From Lentinus brumalis (Eukaryota > Basidiomycota > Agaricomycetes > Polyporales > Polyporaceae), in contig MARA01000023.1 of assembly GCA_001792895.1 (NCBI GenBank), forward strand, positions 310,001 to 374,000: a DNA stretch of 64,000 nt. Reading direction: 5' to 3'. Below the pieces are notes generated by a model. That model had not been told where the DNA came from. It did not search any database and saw only the letters and a list, made by a program, of their open reading frames with translations. How positions within the stretch are numbered: position 1 is the stretch's first letter; the number at the start of each line of letters is the position of its first letter. The position numbers were made by a program, and so were the translations under genes. This document shows, piece by piece, positions 21,935 to 33,266 of this stretch.

Positions 21935-23722
21935 ATGGCGCTCTCGACTCAGGCGTGGCTCTCGCTCGCGGCGGCGCTCCCGCTGCTGCTGTACCTCTAC
22001 ATCCGCACGAACGATGTGAAGATCTCACGGCTGACTCCGGAGGCGGTCGCGCTGTCGCCGCGGCGGTGGACGGACGAGGAGGTACGGAGGGTTGCGAGCG
22101 AGCCCGAGATGTTAAGCCCGTCGCCGAGCTTGTTCGCGCCGGAGGAGTTGGGCCCGAAGACGGGGAGGAGGTATATCGTGATTGGCGGGGTGAGTGCTGC
22201 ATGTTTTATGAGTCGTGCTCCGTTCGCGGGCTGCGCGACTTGTGCGGGGTATTGCATGTTGTTTCTTCGGGACGGATGGTCGCATGGCTCTACCCGTAAT
22301 GAAGAGTGGTCTCCGTATATTCTCGCATTCATCTCCTGCGCTGGGGCCTCGGATGCTCATATCGTGCTAGGCAGGTTTCCTGGGCGGATGGATCGTCCTC
22401 CACCTTATCGCGCGGGAGAGGACCCTCGTCGGATCCGTGTCCTTGACATCCGCAGGCCCATCCGTCAAGACCTACTGGAAGGCCCTGCAACTCAAGTCGA
22501 CTTCTGCCAGGTCGACGTATCGGACGCTATCGCAGTGGAAGCTGCCTTCAGCAAATCGTGGCCAAGCTCACACTCCGACTCTCAACCCGAGCCAGAGGTC
22601 ACCGTGTTCCACACGGCCGCGATCATCCGGTTCTACGAGCGATCTCCAGCGCTGCAGGTGTACTCGGATCGCATCAACGTCGAGGGGACGAAGAACGTCG
22701 TCGCGGCCGCGCGGAAGATCGGTGCATCCACACTCGTATACTCGTCCTCGGGCTCCGTCTCTGTCCGGAGCAACCGCTTCCTGCGATGGCCATGGGAGGG
22801 CCCCCCAGAGCACTTCGTCCAGCCGATCAACGGCGACGACGAGCAGGTGCCGAAGAGACACGAAGACTTCTTCTCCAACTACGCGGTGTCCAAATGGCGC
22901 GCAGAGCAGTTCGTGCGCGAAGCGGACCGCTCGCCGTCGGGGAAGGGCGTCCTGCGCACGGGTTGCATACGGCCGGGGAACGGGATCTACGGCCCCGGGG
23001 GCGACCTGATGCTCGACGCATACATGCTGCGGAAGAGCAACCCGAGCTGGATCCACAACATGATCGAGAACTTCATCTACGTCGAGAACTGCTCCGTCGC
23101 GCACCTCGCGTACGAGCAGCGGCTCTCCGAGCTGCAGCGCGGGAGTGCCAACCCGGATATCGGCGGGAAGGCGTTCGTCGTTGCAGATGCGGGTTTACCG
23201 CCGACGAACGGCGAGGTGTACCGCGCGATGACGATGCTCTCGGGTGGGGAGGTGCAGTTCATGGCGCTGTCGGCGACCGCGATGCTCTTGTTCGCGTACC
23301 TCGTCGAGTCCTACTACCTCGCACGACACGCCCTCCTGCGTGCGCCTTCCCCGATCTCATTTCTCGCGAAGCTCATCCCCGCTCTCCACGGTGAGATCGT
23401 GTTCCTCCAGCCGTCGATGTGGTCCCTCACGCAGGTGCACCTCATCTTCGACGACTCGCACGCGCGGGATCCCCCGGAGAAGGGTGGACTGGGGTACAAC
23501 GGGCATATCACGACGCTACAGGGCCTGTGCAAGGTCGTCGTGGAGCATAGAAAGACCGGGGGCAAGGCACAGCGGCGCGTCATTGCAGGCCACCAGTCTC
23601 CGGACCATGGGTTCGGGCTCGGGAGGAAGGAGAAGACCGTCGAGGACGTGATAGAGAAGCTCAGGGTCGTCGGGAATGGGCATACACCTGACCAGTCTCA
23701 GGTGGCCGAGTTGCAGTACTGA
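21935..23722 (+). CDS. 3-beta-hydroxysteroid dehydrogenase / Erg26-like NAD-dependent enzyme
   Basis: Extended-SDR enzyme of the 3-beta-HSD family, which includes sterol-4-alpha-carboxylate 3-dehydrogenase (Erg26). An N-terminal signal anchor (AWLSLAAALPLLLYLYI) suggests an ER-membrane location. The one intron, 22190-22370, splits the Rossmann motif: VIGG joins GAGFLGGWIVLHLIAR-type sequence. Later features are VFHTAAIIRFYERSP, INVEGTKNVVAAARKIG, YSSSGSV, the YxxxK pair in NYAVSKWRAEQ and IRPGNGIYGPGG. A second hydrophobic segment (MALSATAMLLFAYLVESYYL) lies in the C-terminal third. After splicing, the frame of GGWIVLHLIAR differs by one base from that of GEDPRRIRVLDIRRP. One extra G in the run at 22414-22416 would restore it. 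The uninterrupted reading through the intron is misleading. It may be a paralogue rather than the sole Erg26. Confidence 0.82.
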   Translation: MALSTQAWLSLAAALPLLLYLYIRTNDVKISRLTPEAVALSPRRWTDEEVRRVASEPEMLSPSPSLFAPEELGPKTGRRYIVIGGVSAACFMSRAPFAGCATCAGYCMLFLRDGWSHGSTRNEEWSPYILAFISCAGASDAHIVLGRFPGRMDRPPPYRAGEDPRRIRVLDIRRPIRQDLLEGPATQVDFCQVDVSDAIAVEAAFSKSWPSSHSDSQPEPEVTVFHTAAIIRFYERSPALQVYSDRINVEGTKNVVAAARKIGASTLVYSSSGSVSVRSNRFLRWPWEGPPEHFVQPINGDDEQVPKRHEDFFSNYAVSKWRAEQFVREADRSPSGKGVLRTGCIRPGNGIYGPGGDLMLDAYMLRKSNPSWIHNMIENFIYVENCSVAHLAYEQRLSELQRGSANPDIGGKAFVVADAGLPPTNGEVYRAMTMLSGGEVQFMALSATAMLLFAYLVESYYLARHALLRAPSPISFLAKLIPALHGEIVFLQPSMWSLTQVHLIFDDSHARDPPEKGGLGYNGHITTLQGLCKVVVEHRKTGGKAQRRVIAGHQSPDHGFGLGRKEKTVEDVIEKLRVVGNGHTPDQSQVAELQY

Positions 23723-24907
23723 CGGAAGGACTCCGTTTGCGTTGGTGTATGTACCTATACCCTGATCGCCTACCAAGAGTGGGTATGTAAATGAGGCGTG
23801 TTGTATGTATGTTAGAGACTGACGTTGCTTAGCACTGTGGGGACTCCGTACATGTACTGTATTGTCGACCGTCGTAGTGTCTACTGGTTTCGGGCAGGAA
23901 GGCAGTCGATAGTGTGTTGTCTGGTATCTGAAGACAGCTGCCTGACTCTCGACACCACATGTGTCAACAAGATCACCGGTAGGACTGTCGACATGCGGCG
24001 CGTGACATCCTGTCCGCTGCTAATTGCGACGGAGGGATGGCAGGTAATTGGACGACAGCGTGCAGCGTCCAGCCGCGAGAAGGATTGCGGTGCTTTATGT
24101 CAGAGTGGTTCAAGGGTTGCTGTCGGTCCTTGCATGGCCTCCGAGCAGACCGGGGCCCCGAATACGGGGATCAGTACACTGCGGTCGGCTGCAGTTCTTA
24201 GTACTGTTCTCGGCTGCTAGAGTCAGAAGATGGTGGCGTTTGCGTGGTATCCCGAGCAATGCGAGCCTGCAACAACCGACGACAAACCATTCGCCGCTCG
24301 CACTATGCAACGATACGCGTTGGATGGAACGTCTGGCGAGATGGCGTGACAGATGCACTCGCGGCGGGGGCAATGACGCTGTCGATGAGTGGTTGTAAGG
24401 ACTACATAGATTGATACGGTGTGAACGCGGGCGGTCACACGGCCTCTCCGAGTCCGACTAGACGTCTGTCAGATTAATGGGGTGCTGTTGGAGATGCACC
24501 CGCAGGGTCTGCGTCGGTCTTGCTCTGCATGTCGGACAAAGGTGCGCAAGCTGGCATCGAACCTGCAGCACGAAGGATGCTCGCGTGGACGACGACCTGA
24601 AGAGGCGGACGGACGGTTGACGCGGAGGCGGCGACAAAGGAGAGATAAGGTTCGGCGATCAGAGATGGCTCGGTGCCTGGCGGAGTTGGGAGCGAGACGC
24701 CGGGCAGAGTGAGAAGAAACGAACTGAGCTGAGCGAGTCTCTGCCTGCGCCTTGTCCGTGTGTCTGTCCTGTCTGCCCTGCCCGCCCAGTGGCAGGCCAT
24801 GATGCACTCCCGTCCATAGCGCATATTCTTCTTTCTCCCGACCTCCACGACCCCCACGATCCTGTACTCGCCCCGCCCAGCGCAGCCCGGGGTCCAGCCA
24901 CGCCGAC
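23723..24907. other. Intergenic region, no gene seen
   Basis: About 1.2 kb between two same-strand genes. Short open frames on both strands carry no recognisable motif. It probably contains the 3' end of the dehydrogenase gene and the promoter of the membrane protein at 24908. A pyrimidine-rich tract leads up to the start codon. Confidence 0.45.
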
Positions 24908-27215
24908 ATGGACGGCGACGGCTCTCCAGACTTACAAACAACGACCACGACATTCATACGCGTCATCTCGATATCTATCGCCTTCTATGAGTCCGTCTCC
25001 AATCTCTGCCGGTCGTACAACGCTGACCGCGTCCATGCATGCATCCACAGCTACCTCCTCACCCTCCCGGCGGAATGGAGATTCTACAGAAGCCAGCGGT
25101 CCTGGAGGCTCAGCCCAGGCTGCATGCTCTTCATCGCCATCCGGTCCGTCCCTTTCTCGCTCACACCCCGCGCACCCCTGATCGACGTGCCGTCCCGCGC
25201 TGCAGATACACTAGCATCGCCGTCATGTTAACCAGCAACCTCGGCTACTTTGGCAAGTTCTTCACTCCCGAGAGCTGCCAGCGATACTACATCGCCCCGC
25301 CCATCCTCAAAGGTGCGTTCTCTTGTCCTCGATCACCGCTTCGACTTCGCCGGCGACACGTGTGGGGTTCGTCCGCTCAGAAGGCGCGAAGGGCACTCCG
25401 ATTGCCTCTTCTCGCGATGAATGGACGCGTCGGTGGCGTGATCAGCACGCGCGGCTTCTCCCGCCCACCCTGCGGCGTCTCGATCGTAGTACATGCGTGC
25501 TAACCACGACGCGTCGCAGTCATCCAGATCATGGTCTCTCAGTTGATTCTGGGCATAAGGTATGTTGCCTCTTTCGTCGGCGTCTTTCCTTGCCTCATGT
25601 CGCGCAGGACGGTCAACATCTCTCGACGCTCAAAATGGGTTACGTGGACGATCGCACTCTCTTTTCTATCAATCTCGGCAGTAAGTCTCTTGACTTCTCT
25701 CGCGTCGAGTGAGCTCACATCGGTTGCAGGCGGAATGGTTCTTGAACTTGTGGAACCGAGTTCGTGAGTGCTCAAGCGGCTCGACGTTCGCGACCGCAAC
25801 CTCAGTCTAATCTCAGCTATCTTTCCAGCTGTCCAGGGTCTTGTAAGTCTAGTCTCTGATCGCAAGGCACTGTCTGACCTATGTCTCACCCATAGCACGG
25901 CAAGTGAGTTGTACTCTATCCATCTTTCCCTCCTACCTATGCTAACCATCAACCAGTTGCACCGCCGGTAACAGACCGCCTATTCTTACTGTCTGGCTCT
26001 TCTATGTCTTCGCGATGGTCTACGACGTGATCGCTCTCGGTATAGCGACTGTCTTCCTAATAGGTTTTGGACCCAATAATGGAAAGTGAGTCCGTCTCCC
26101 TCGCGGTCTCGCAGAGCATCATCACTGACGATACTTGCGACAGAATGGCCCGCCTGGTCAGAATGTACGCGCGCTTTCAATCCTCCTCATCGTCATGGGA
26201 GCTCTGACACTACGGTTGCGATCACAGCATGTTGACTGACGGTCTGGTGTATTTTGTCGCGCTCACGGGTACGGCCGCACTACTCCCCTCGTCGCGACGT
26301 GCGTCACTGACCACCCGCCGACTGTCCAGGTGTGAACATATTGAACTTAATCCTGTACCGGAGCGTTGACGAAGCATCGCAGGTGAGTACGCTCTCTCGC
26401 CTGGCGTGCCGTAATGCCGGTCTGACACACGCGTCGTGCCCTTCAGTCTTCGGGGTCAGTCATTATGTTGTTCCTGGCTGCGAACACATGCTAACTGACA
26501 GCGCCGTGCCTGACACTGACAGTGTTTCCCTGGGATACGCTCTGACCTGGATCATGAGCCAACGCATCCTAATTCATCTCCGCGGTACGTGCGCTCGTTG
26601 GGGCACGCCCCGGCACTGTACCCGCGTGCCTCGGGACCACGGTCGTCGTCCACCCTTAATATGACATGAGACTGACGTCGGCGCCTTGGTTTTGCAGATG
26701 CCGCCGCGGCGCACAACCGCACTGTGACGACGCAGATTGTGGTGTCGCGCCCGCTCGCGTCCGCGCTGTCCATCTCGCAGGCGATGCGCTCGCAGTTTGA
26801 GACCAAGGACCGCAACCAGCTGTCGTCGGCGTTCGACGTCGACTGGAGCTTCACGTCGGACCGGCACGTCGAGCTGGCGCGCTCCCTCACGGAGTCAAAG
26901 AAGCGCGCTTCGGGCAGCCAGACCGCCGCGCACGAGAGCGAGATGCAGCGGACGCATGCGGTCGGGGAGCTCGGACGAGACCTGGAGAGGGGCGTCGAGG
27001 GGAGGGGGGAGAGCATCGGCGAGGAGGACGAGGAAGACTTCGAGCTGGATGTGCGCGTGCAGGTCGAGGAGACCGTGACGGTGGAGTACGACCCGGAGGC
27101 GTTCGCGACGGAGACGTACCGGACGCCGCGGGTGATGTGGGGCGAGTCTGCGTCCTTTGGGAGCGGGAACAGGAGCCGCCACACGGATGACGGGAGGGGC
27201 TCTGCGGGGAGGTAG
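24908..27215 (+). CDS. DUF6533-like seven-helix membrane protein
   Basis: Orphan membrane protein of a family common in mushrooms. The first exons join to FYDYLLTLPAEWRFYRSQRS, matching the DUF6533-type N-terminus (a Y-x-LLTL-x-x-E-W pattern). Hydrophobic segments follow: CMLFIAIRYTSIAVMLTSNL, VIQIMVSQLILGIRT, WVTWTIALSFLSISA, then LFLLSGSSMSSRW-region exons and MLTDGLVYFVALTG. The last exons give GYALTWIMSQRILIHLRDAAA and a long hydrophilic, acidic cytoplasmic-type tail ending in RHTDDGRGSAGR. Introns are numerous and short, so the middle (25750-26400) is only approximately modelled. It resembles G-protein-coupled-receptor topology, but no ligand or coupling is known. Start at the ATG before DGDGSPDLQ. 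Confidence 0.78.
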
Positions 27216-28029
27216 CGTCGTCGTCCTGGTATGTCCTTCTCTGGTTCTATGTGCATCGCTGACCAGTGCTTGCGACTGTGACAGTCCCGCCCTCGCCAGT
27301 ACTCACTCCTCGGTCCTCGACTCTCGTGTGTACGTATCGTTATTCGCCCCTCTGCTTGCTGTCCACCTCGTGTCCAATATCGCTGCACCCTGCTCTTCGC
27401 ATCTCGCATCTGTACCACTATCCTGCACATAGTTCGCTGCTTTCGGTCTACCTCGCGCTGTTTCATATCCTCGTTCTTGGTCGATACTACCTGCTTGCTC
27501 TCCCGCTCTTCGCCCCTCGCTCATGTACACAGTGCTGCCCTTGTTCACATAGTGCCCTATCCACGACTTCTCATTAGTACACATCGCCTGTTTGCTGCTT
27601 ACGATCTACCTACCATCACCACAGTCGTTTACCCCGCTGTAATTGCTGCATAGCTGTACTATATGTAGCGTACGTTACCTCTCCATGTCCCCAAGTGCGA
27701 ATCGCTCGGGGGTGCGGATAACTTAGTATCATATTTTGCCTTCTCTCGAGGTTCGTGCGGAGATCCAGCTCCGACGATCTGTGTGGTGGTTAAATAAAAG
27801 TCGAATGTGGCAACCGCGGCGCGAGCCGCCCGTGACCCGAGTAAGGCAAATGGGTCGTCGCGCATTGGGCGCGGGTCGTCACCGTGGCACGCTCGTCTTT
27901 GAGCTTGCTTCAAGCTCTGTCCCGCACGACTCTGACGACAAATACGACATCAAACGACGCTTGCACGACGTCTGCTCTAGTTGTCCAGACTTCAAACCTT
28001 ACGCATCTCAGGCCATTCTCGGCGGTCGG
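27216..28029. other. Intergenic region, no gene seen
   Basis: About 0.8 kb, pyrimidine-rich on the plus strand up to 27650 (CTC/TTC-rich), consistent with a 3' region and then a promoter for the phosphatase at 28030. No conserved coding segment is visible. Confidence 0.45.
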
Positions 28030-30306
28030 ATGTTGAAGCTCGGCTCACGCTCTATCCTGCTACGACTCGTCTACGGCGCATTACTACTACACGCCTGCGC
28101 GTACGCCATTGGAGAAGCGGCTCACGGACACACGGATACGATGGGCTTGCTAGGGAGCAGCAGCGGCGCAAGGCAAGAAGCGAGGAAGGGGCATGTGCCG
28201 CTGGACGTAGACGGATACCCGGTTGCCCCGCCGGAGCTGGAGCTGGAGCAGGTGCACATATACGTCCGCCACGGTACGTCTCCCGTCCTCCTCCGCTGTC
28301 TCTCGACTCTCAAACGGAGTTTGCTCGTTGGTCGGTACTGCTGCCAGGCGAACGCACGCCGGTCGGGGTCCGCATGGCGGGGCCTCCCGCTAACATTCCG
28401 GAGAATTGGATGTTCTGCCATACGGCGCGGCAGTTCCGGGCTGCAGTTGCGAGTATCGGGGGCCCGGAGGAAATGAGCGACACGTCGGTGCCTGGTATGC
28501 CAGCTGTGGAGGAGTTGAGGGCGCGTCGCGTGGTGGAGCGGCCGGATGGGAAGGCTGCCTTGGGTGAATGGTGAGCACGGTCCTGTACGTGAAGTCATGG
28601 GTTCCTAGGTACTGAGGGCGGTGGTCTCTAGCTTGCTGGGTGAGCTGACGGACGTCGGGCGAGAGGTGAGCTTTCGCACGTGAGAGGGGAGCGAACACTT
28701 GAATCCTGAGACGCTCCCTCACCGCAGTCCACATTCAATTTCGGAAGCGGCCTCAGGAAGCTATACGTTGACAAGTAAGCATATAGCGACCGGAGATCTC
28801 GTGCGGCGGCGGCAGAGTATGCTGACTACATGTTGCAGACTGGACTTCCTTCCTGACGTCGTACACTCGAATGACGAGATATACCTTCGCTCGACCAATA
28901 TGCCCAGAACGATCGAGTCTCTGCAGCAGGTCGTTCATGGACTTTACCCTATATCCAAGTCCGCGAAGAATTTTGTTCCTCATTTGCGGATACGGTGAGT
29001 CCTAGCATTCAGACGTGCATCCGTGCGCACTGATGTGATTCAACCCTGGGGCACAGAAACGGCAAGGATGAGAACCTTTTCGGGAATACGTTCGCGTGCA
29101 AGCGGCTTGAAATCCTCCAGATTGGCTTCGCGCAAGGTCGGGAACTTTGCCCTGTTTGCATGAACATGCATATTCACATTACTCTCGCAGCTGCGGCCGC
29201 CTCGTGGAACACAACGCTGGAGCCGCTCGACAAGAAGCTCTCCAAGTACATTGGTGGCAACCCTGTACGCTTGGACGGAAAGCCCAGAGCGTCTGGGATC
29301 CTGGACACTGTCAGTTCAATTCATGTTCAGTATGGATAAGCCATTGATTAACTCTGCGGACAGATTCGTGCGGCAGATGCCCATGGCGTGAAAGTACCTC
29401 CGGAGTTTCACGAGAAGGGAGTGATGGATGTCATTGTACGATGGTTACTCTTGACTGTTCACCCGTGGACACTCATGCAGGCTTATTTTGCAGGAGAAAG
29501 CCGTTGTCACTGAATGGTTCGCAGGTAAGCATGCTGCGCTTCTTGTGACACGCACCCCGACTGACTAGCGATGTTGACAGGGTGTGAGACGCCCACTTCG
29601 CGTATCTTGTCGAGGACGTATCATACTGACCGTTTCCCGCTCGGGATGGATTTTAGACCGTACTGAGGAAGTCCGTAGACTAGGCATGGGCCCGCTCCTG
29701 AGCGATCTTTCTCGCAAAATGCAGGAGAAGGCAGCGAAGGGCGACGCAGACCCTACGAAGATCCTCATCCATAGCACACACGATACCTGCCTCGCCGGTC
29801 TGTCTAGCACACTAGACATATTCGACGAAAAGTATGATTTGCGTCTGCCTGCAGTGCGGACAATACCTGACTCACCTCTGCCCCTTATAGGTGGCCTGCG
29901 TTTACTGCTGCGGTCACGTTCGAGTTGTTCAAGAAGCGCGACACGGCTGCCCCGGCAGCGCCGACATGGCAGAACGTCTTGTCGATGCTGGGGGGCGCGC
30001 AGAACACGACCGACCACTGTGAGTTCCCGCCGCACAGTCTGGAATTAGGCAATTCCTGACTCACTTGTCCTCGCAGACGTCCGGGTGCGTTACCAGAACG
30101 AGAACAAGGCCCTCCCTTTCTGCGCGGAGGAGGGAAAGCACCTTGCAGGATCTCCTGAGTTCTGCACACTTGCCGCATTCGCCGAACGCGTCAGGGAGCT
30201 CACACCGAAGAACTGGGAGACCGAGTGTGCGTACGTTCCTGGTAACAAGCAGAGGGACCGCGAAGAGGCGCAGGCGGCCGCGGACAAGGTCATCTCGAAG
30301 CCTTGA
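28030..30306 (+). CDS. Histidine acid phosphatase (ACP6-like branch)
   Basis: Secreted or membrane-tethered phosphomonoesterase of the histidine phosphatase superfamily, branch 2. The N-terminus (LKLGSRSILLRLVYGALLLH) is a signal peptide or anchor. The catalytic RHGxRTP motif is split by an intron: QVHIYVRHG joins ERTPVGVRM. The second catalytic motif appears as KILIHSTHDTCLAGL, with the conserved HD pair. Between them are FLPDVVHSNDEIYLRSTNMP and RTIESLQQVVHGLYP, typical of the lysophosphatidic-acid-phosphatase-like group. The C-terminus holds several cysteines (ALPFCAEEGKHL; EFCTLAAFAERV; WETECAYVP). At least ten short introns. The region 29570-29690 is hard to splice with certainty. The phytase reading is less likely because the local sequence resembles ACP6-type proteins. 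The physiological substrate is not known. Confidence 0.85.
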
Positions 30307-30428
30307 TACGCTTGATGTGATATGGAGGTCATCTGGGCTGCTAAACTCTTTAGATAATGTGCCCCTGGCCTCCATGTAAGGGTGGGCCCGGGCGGGAGCT
30401 GCGCTATACAGTACAGTAGATCTAGTTG

Positions 30429-32624
30429 TTACCATCTCGATATCCTGTCGGGATGTATTGCATGATTGGTTATATAGGAAGGTGGAGAGGCATATTCTGC
30501 ACGAGACGGTTCACGTCGGATTGAAGTTATCACCTCCGCGACCACAGCCCTCAGCCGCGCCAGATGCCAGTCCGAGAACGGCCCGGCGTCATCGTTCGAG
30601 TGGCAGAAGCCTAGCAGACGCAAGCGCAGTCCCTGGTTTGCGCGCATCTCGAGGGTTATTACCAGCGCATGGTGCACCCTGATCTTATTCGCGCACGTCA
30701 CCTCCAGCCTCTCCAGCCTACCAAGCCGGAGGGGTGCCTGGCGCAGGGCGCGGAGGAGTCCCGCGCACGAACGCAGCCGAGCTGTGAGCGCAATGAGGGC
30801 AGGGAAGGCGTCAAAGAGGATGGTCCAGTCTAGTCTAGAAGTCTTTGTGAGGGGGGTGCAGGCGACCCCCGTGGGAACGTCGGAGGTTGTCTGAGTCTGA
30901 ATCCTGCCAGAGGGAAGAACGAGCGCCTGAGCACCGTACCGCCACCGAATGCGTCGGGACAGACCCTCGTCCTCCTTCACGCAGTTCGAAGGCCCCAGGC
31001 ATACAGAAAAATGCTGGATGGAAAGCGATGATTGATTTGAAGGACATAGACAGGTTTTTGGGACTGGAAAATGTTCATGGACTGCGTGAAGCTGTCGCTC
31101 TCGAGCTGCTTTAAACTCCGCGTTCCCACGGGGGGTCGCCTGCACCCCCCCTGTTAAACAATACCAGCCTCTATTCTAAAGGAACGACTATCTTCCGCTA
31201 TAGAACTAGAGGCTGGCTTGCGAGCCTAGTCCAGTCGATGCGCCGCATGAATACTGGGGTCGGCTCATTCGCGAGGTCCAGGCGCAAGTCGGTGATAGTC
31301 TGCGAGGAGAACGCGAAGGTGATATTGAGCATGTATGGGTAGGGCTGCAGACTTGTGGGGCTGATGCCACCGTTCCAGTCTCCGACCCGGTACGACATGG
31401 TTATACAGAGCCGCGGCACATCTTCTCCTGGGGCATACCACTTGAGGAAGAGGTTTTTAGACACCCAACGGTCACCACCCGCGACGATTTGTATATCGAG
31501 CGTAGTCGTCGTAGGAAGTACCGCGGAGAGGGCTCCAATGTGGGATCCGCCCTCGATGCGGTCTTTGGGGACGACCTCAGACAGGATGATCTTGTTATAG
31601 GGCCCGACGGGATGGAGGGCGATGCGCGTTGTTGGCGGGCACTGGATATGTCTGAGCATGACTTCTGGGAAGCCGGGGCATTCATAGCTGTCGAACATAG
31701 TCCATTCGTGCAGGTGCAATAGGGGAACCGGGGACATGGACTCTATCGGGACGTATGTGGGTTCGAAGATCTGCCCGATATGAAGACGCTCAAGGAGGGG
31801 ACAGTGTCGCAGGGTGGCCAAGATCCCACTCAGAGAGGCATAACCCATATGGATGAGCAATGTTCTCAGTGACGGCACGACCACGGCGTCCATGAGGAAG
31901 TCTGGGTTCACTTCCAGGTAGGATAGCTTGGGATACCAATCCGTACATGGGACAGCGGAGGACGTCCTGTACATGTCAAGGGAATGGGGCCTTGTATACT
32001 CAGGGTCCTCATATGTGCATTCGAGGCTTTCTAGAGTCGGCAACGGACCCAAGGCGAGCAGGCGTCCCCGTAGTTCGCACTTGAAATCCCCCTCTCCCAT
32101 TGAACGAACAAGACTGAGATCCTGTCGAGGTAATCTCCGAGTGGCCTCGTCTCCAGGGTATCGAATTCGCTTTGCACCAAATTGATGTGTAGTGGCAGTT
32201 GCTGGGCTCGTTCGAGGAAGACGGCCAGAAATGCCTTGCTCCTTTCCCTGCTCCAGCTGGAACGGAGAACTCTTTGAATATCGATCATGTCGCGCCAGAA
32301 CTCCGGGGTGTCATGAATCGCAGCGCGCAAGCGTCTGCAGACGTGAGCGTACCGGATGTTGCCACGCCACGTGGGCCTGATGAAGCGGAAGATGTGGATG
32401 AGAACCTCGAATGGTAGATCGTGTATGTCGACGGCAGGCTCCATGCTCTTTTGCATCATTGGTGCGATGGAAGAGGTCCGCTGAGTCCCTGTGCTCGCAA
32501 CTTGCGGCTCGTTGCCAGCGAGAGGACGCAAACTAGACCCATAGCGACATCGTCGTCAGTGCTGTGAATGAGCGACATAATCACACGATACTCACCCACT
32601 GTCAGTTGGTCCACGGACATCCAT
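30429..32624 (-). pseudogene. F-box gene interrupted by a TIR element and a frameshift
   Basis: Paralogue of the intact F-box gene at 8759. On the minus strand it begins with MDVRGPTDSG from the ATG at 32624, then a GTGAGT...CTAG intron, then LRPLAGNEPQ and the F-box (VDIHDLPFEVLIHIFRFIRP, HVCRRLRAAIHDTPEFW). The frame is lost at the C-run 32088-32092; one extra C restores RISVLFVQWERGDFKCELRGRL-type continuity. The LRR-like body continues to MRRIDWTRL at about 31215, where it meets foreign DNA. The C-terminal part resumes at about 30840 (LDWTILFDAFPALIALTARL). Both sides carry a version of the I/L-DWT motif, so the junction overlaps slightly. The frameshift may be a sequencing error; the insertion is not. 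Confidence 0.8.
30850..31151. mobile_element. Small non-autonomous element with about 30-bp terminal inverted repeats
   Basis: The left end AGGGGGGTGCAGGCGACCCC, continuing GTGGGAACG, is matched in inverse at 31121-31151, with differences only in the G/C runs. The element is about 300 bp and encodes no transposase. Inside, CTTCACGCAGT (30975-30985) and ACTGCGTGAAG (31081-31091) form another perfect inverted pair. I could not identify a convincing target-site duplication, so the superfamily is undetermined. It sits at the break in the F-box gene. Confidence 0.75.
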
Positions 32625-32660
32625 CACGTATGCGCATTGCGCAAGAGCTTGAAGCGGTCG
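32368..32660 (-). repeat. Inverted duplicate of 10438-10730
   Basis: About 290 bp covering the upstream sequence, first exon, first intron and start of the F-box. It is very similar to the copy 22 kb away in the opposite orientation. Differences are scattered single bases plus a few short indels, including a 6-base gain before the start codon here. Confidence 0.85.
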
Positions 32661-33266
32661 CGTTAGACTCGCAAGCCAGTCGGTAGGCGTGCTGTCCAAA
32701 TCGGGCAGGGATCAGCGGAGTTCGAAAGGTCCGAGTCACTCTATCATAATCCAGCTCTCTATCCCCTTCTATCTCCCCTTCAATAGGCCTGCCCAATCGT
32801 CTGCCTACGGGAGACAAGAGTCACTCCGAGGACTCCGGAGATCTTCGACGTATCTATTACACCTCTCCCCAAACCATGGTGCTTTCCAGGGCCTAACAGC
32901 TGCTGATGTCCTCGAGAACTTGTTGAAGGTGAAGGCTCTTATCCCTGCCGTCCAGCCGCGGCCCATGCTAAGTATCATGTCAATGTCAAAGTTCCATCGT
33001 CTATTGTGGTTGCGTGCGGGGAAGTCGAAGGCTCGAAGCCACGAAGCGGCCGCACTTTTCTGCGAGAACCGTCGGCGATGGACCACACAGGTCCCATCCG
33101 ATGAATAGATCGATGGCCTCTCGCACAGGTCTTCGCGAACGACACCGCAGGAGACCTGAGAAGGTCGGTATCTTAGACTCTCCCCACTTGCGGTATATAA
33201 TGAGGTATCACAGTAGATGCTCCTCCCCCTTGACAAACGCTTCACCTGCGGTCGTGCGCATCTACA

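Noticed and set aside
22190..22370. Uninterrupted coding through the Erg26-like intron
   Set aside because: The read-through gives a non-conserved peptide; the GTGAGT donor and TAG acceptor restore the Rossmann motif instead.
28030..30306. Phytase
   Set aside because: The sequence around the RHG and HD motifs resembles the ACP6-like acid phosphatase group rather than secreted fungal phytases.
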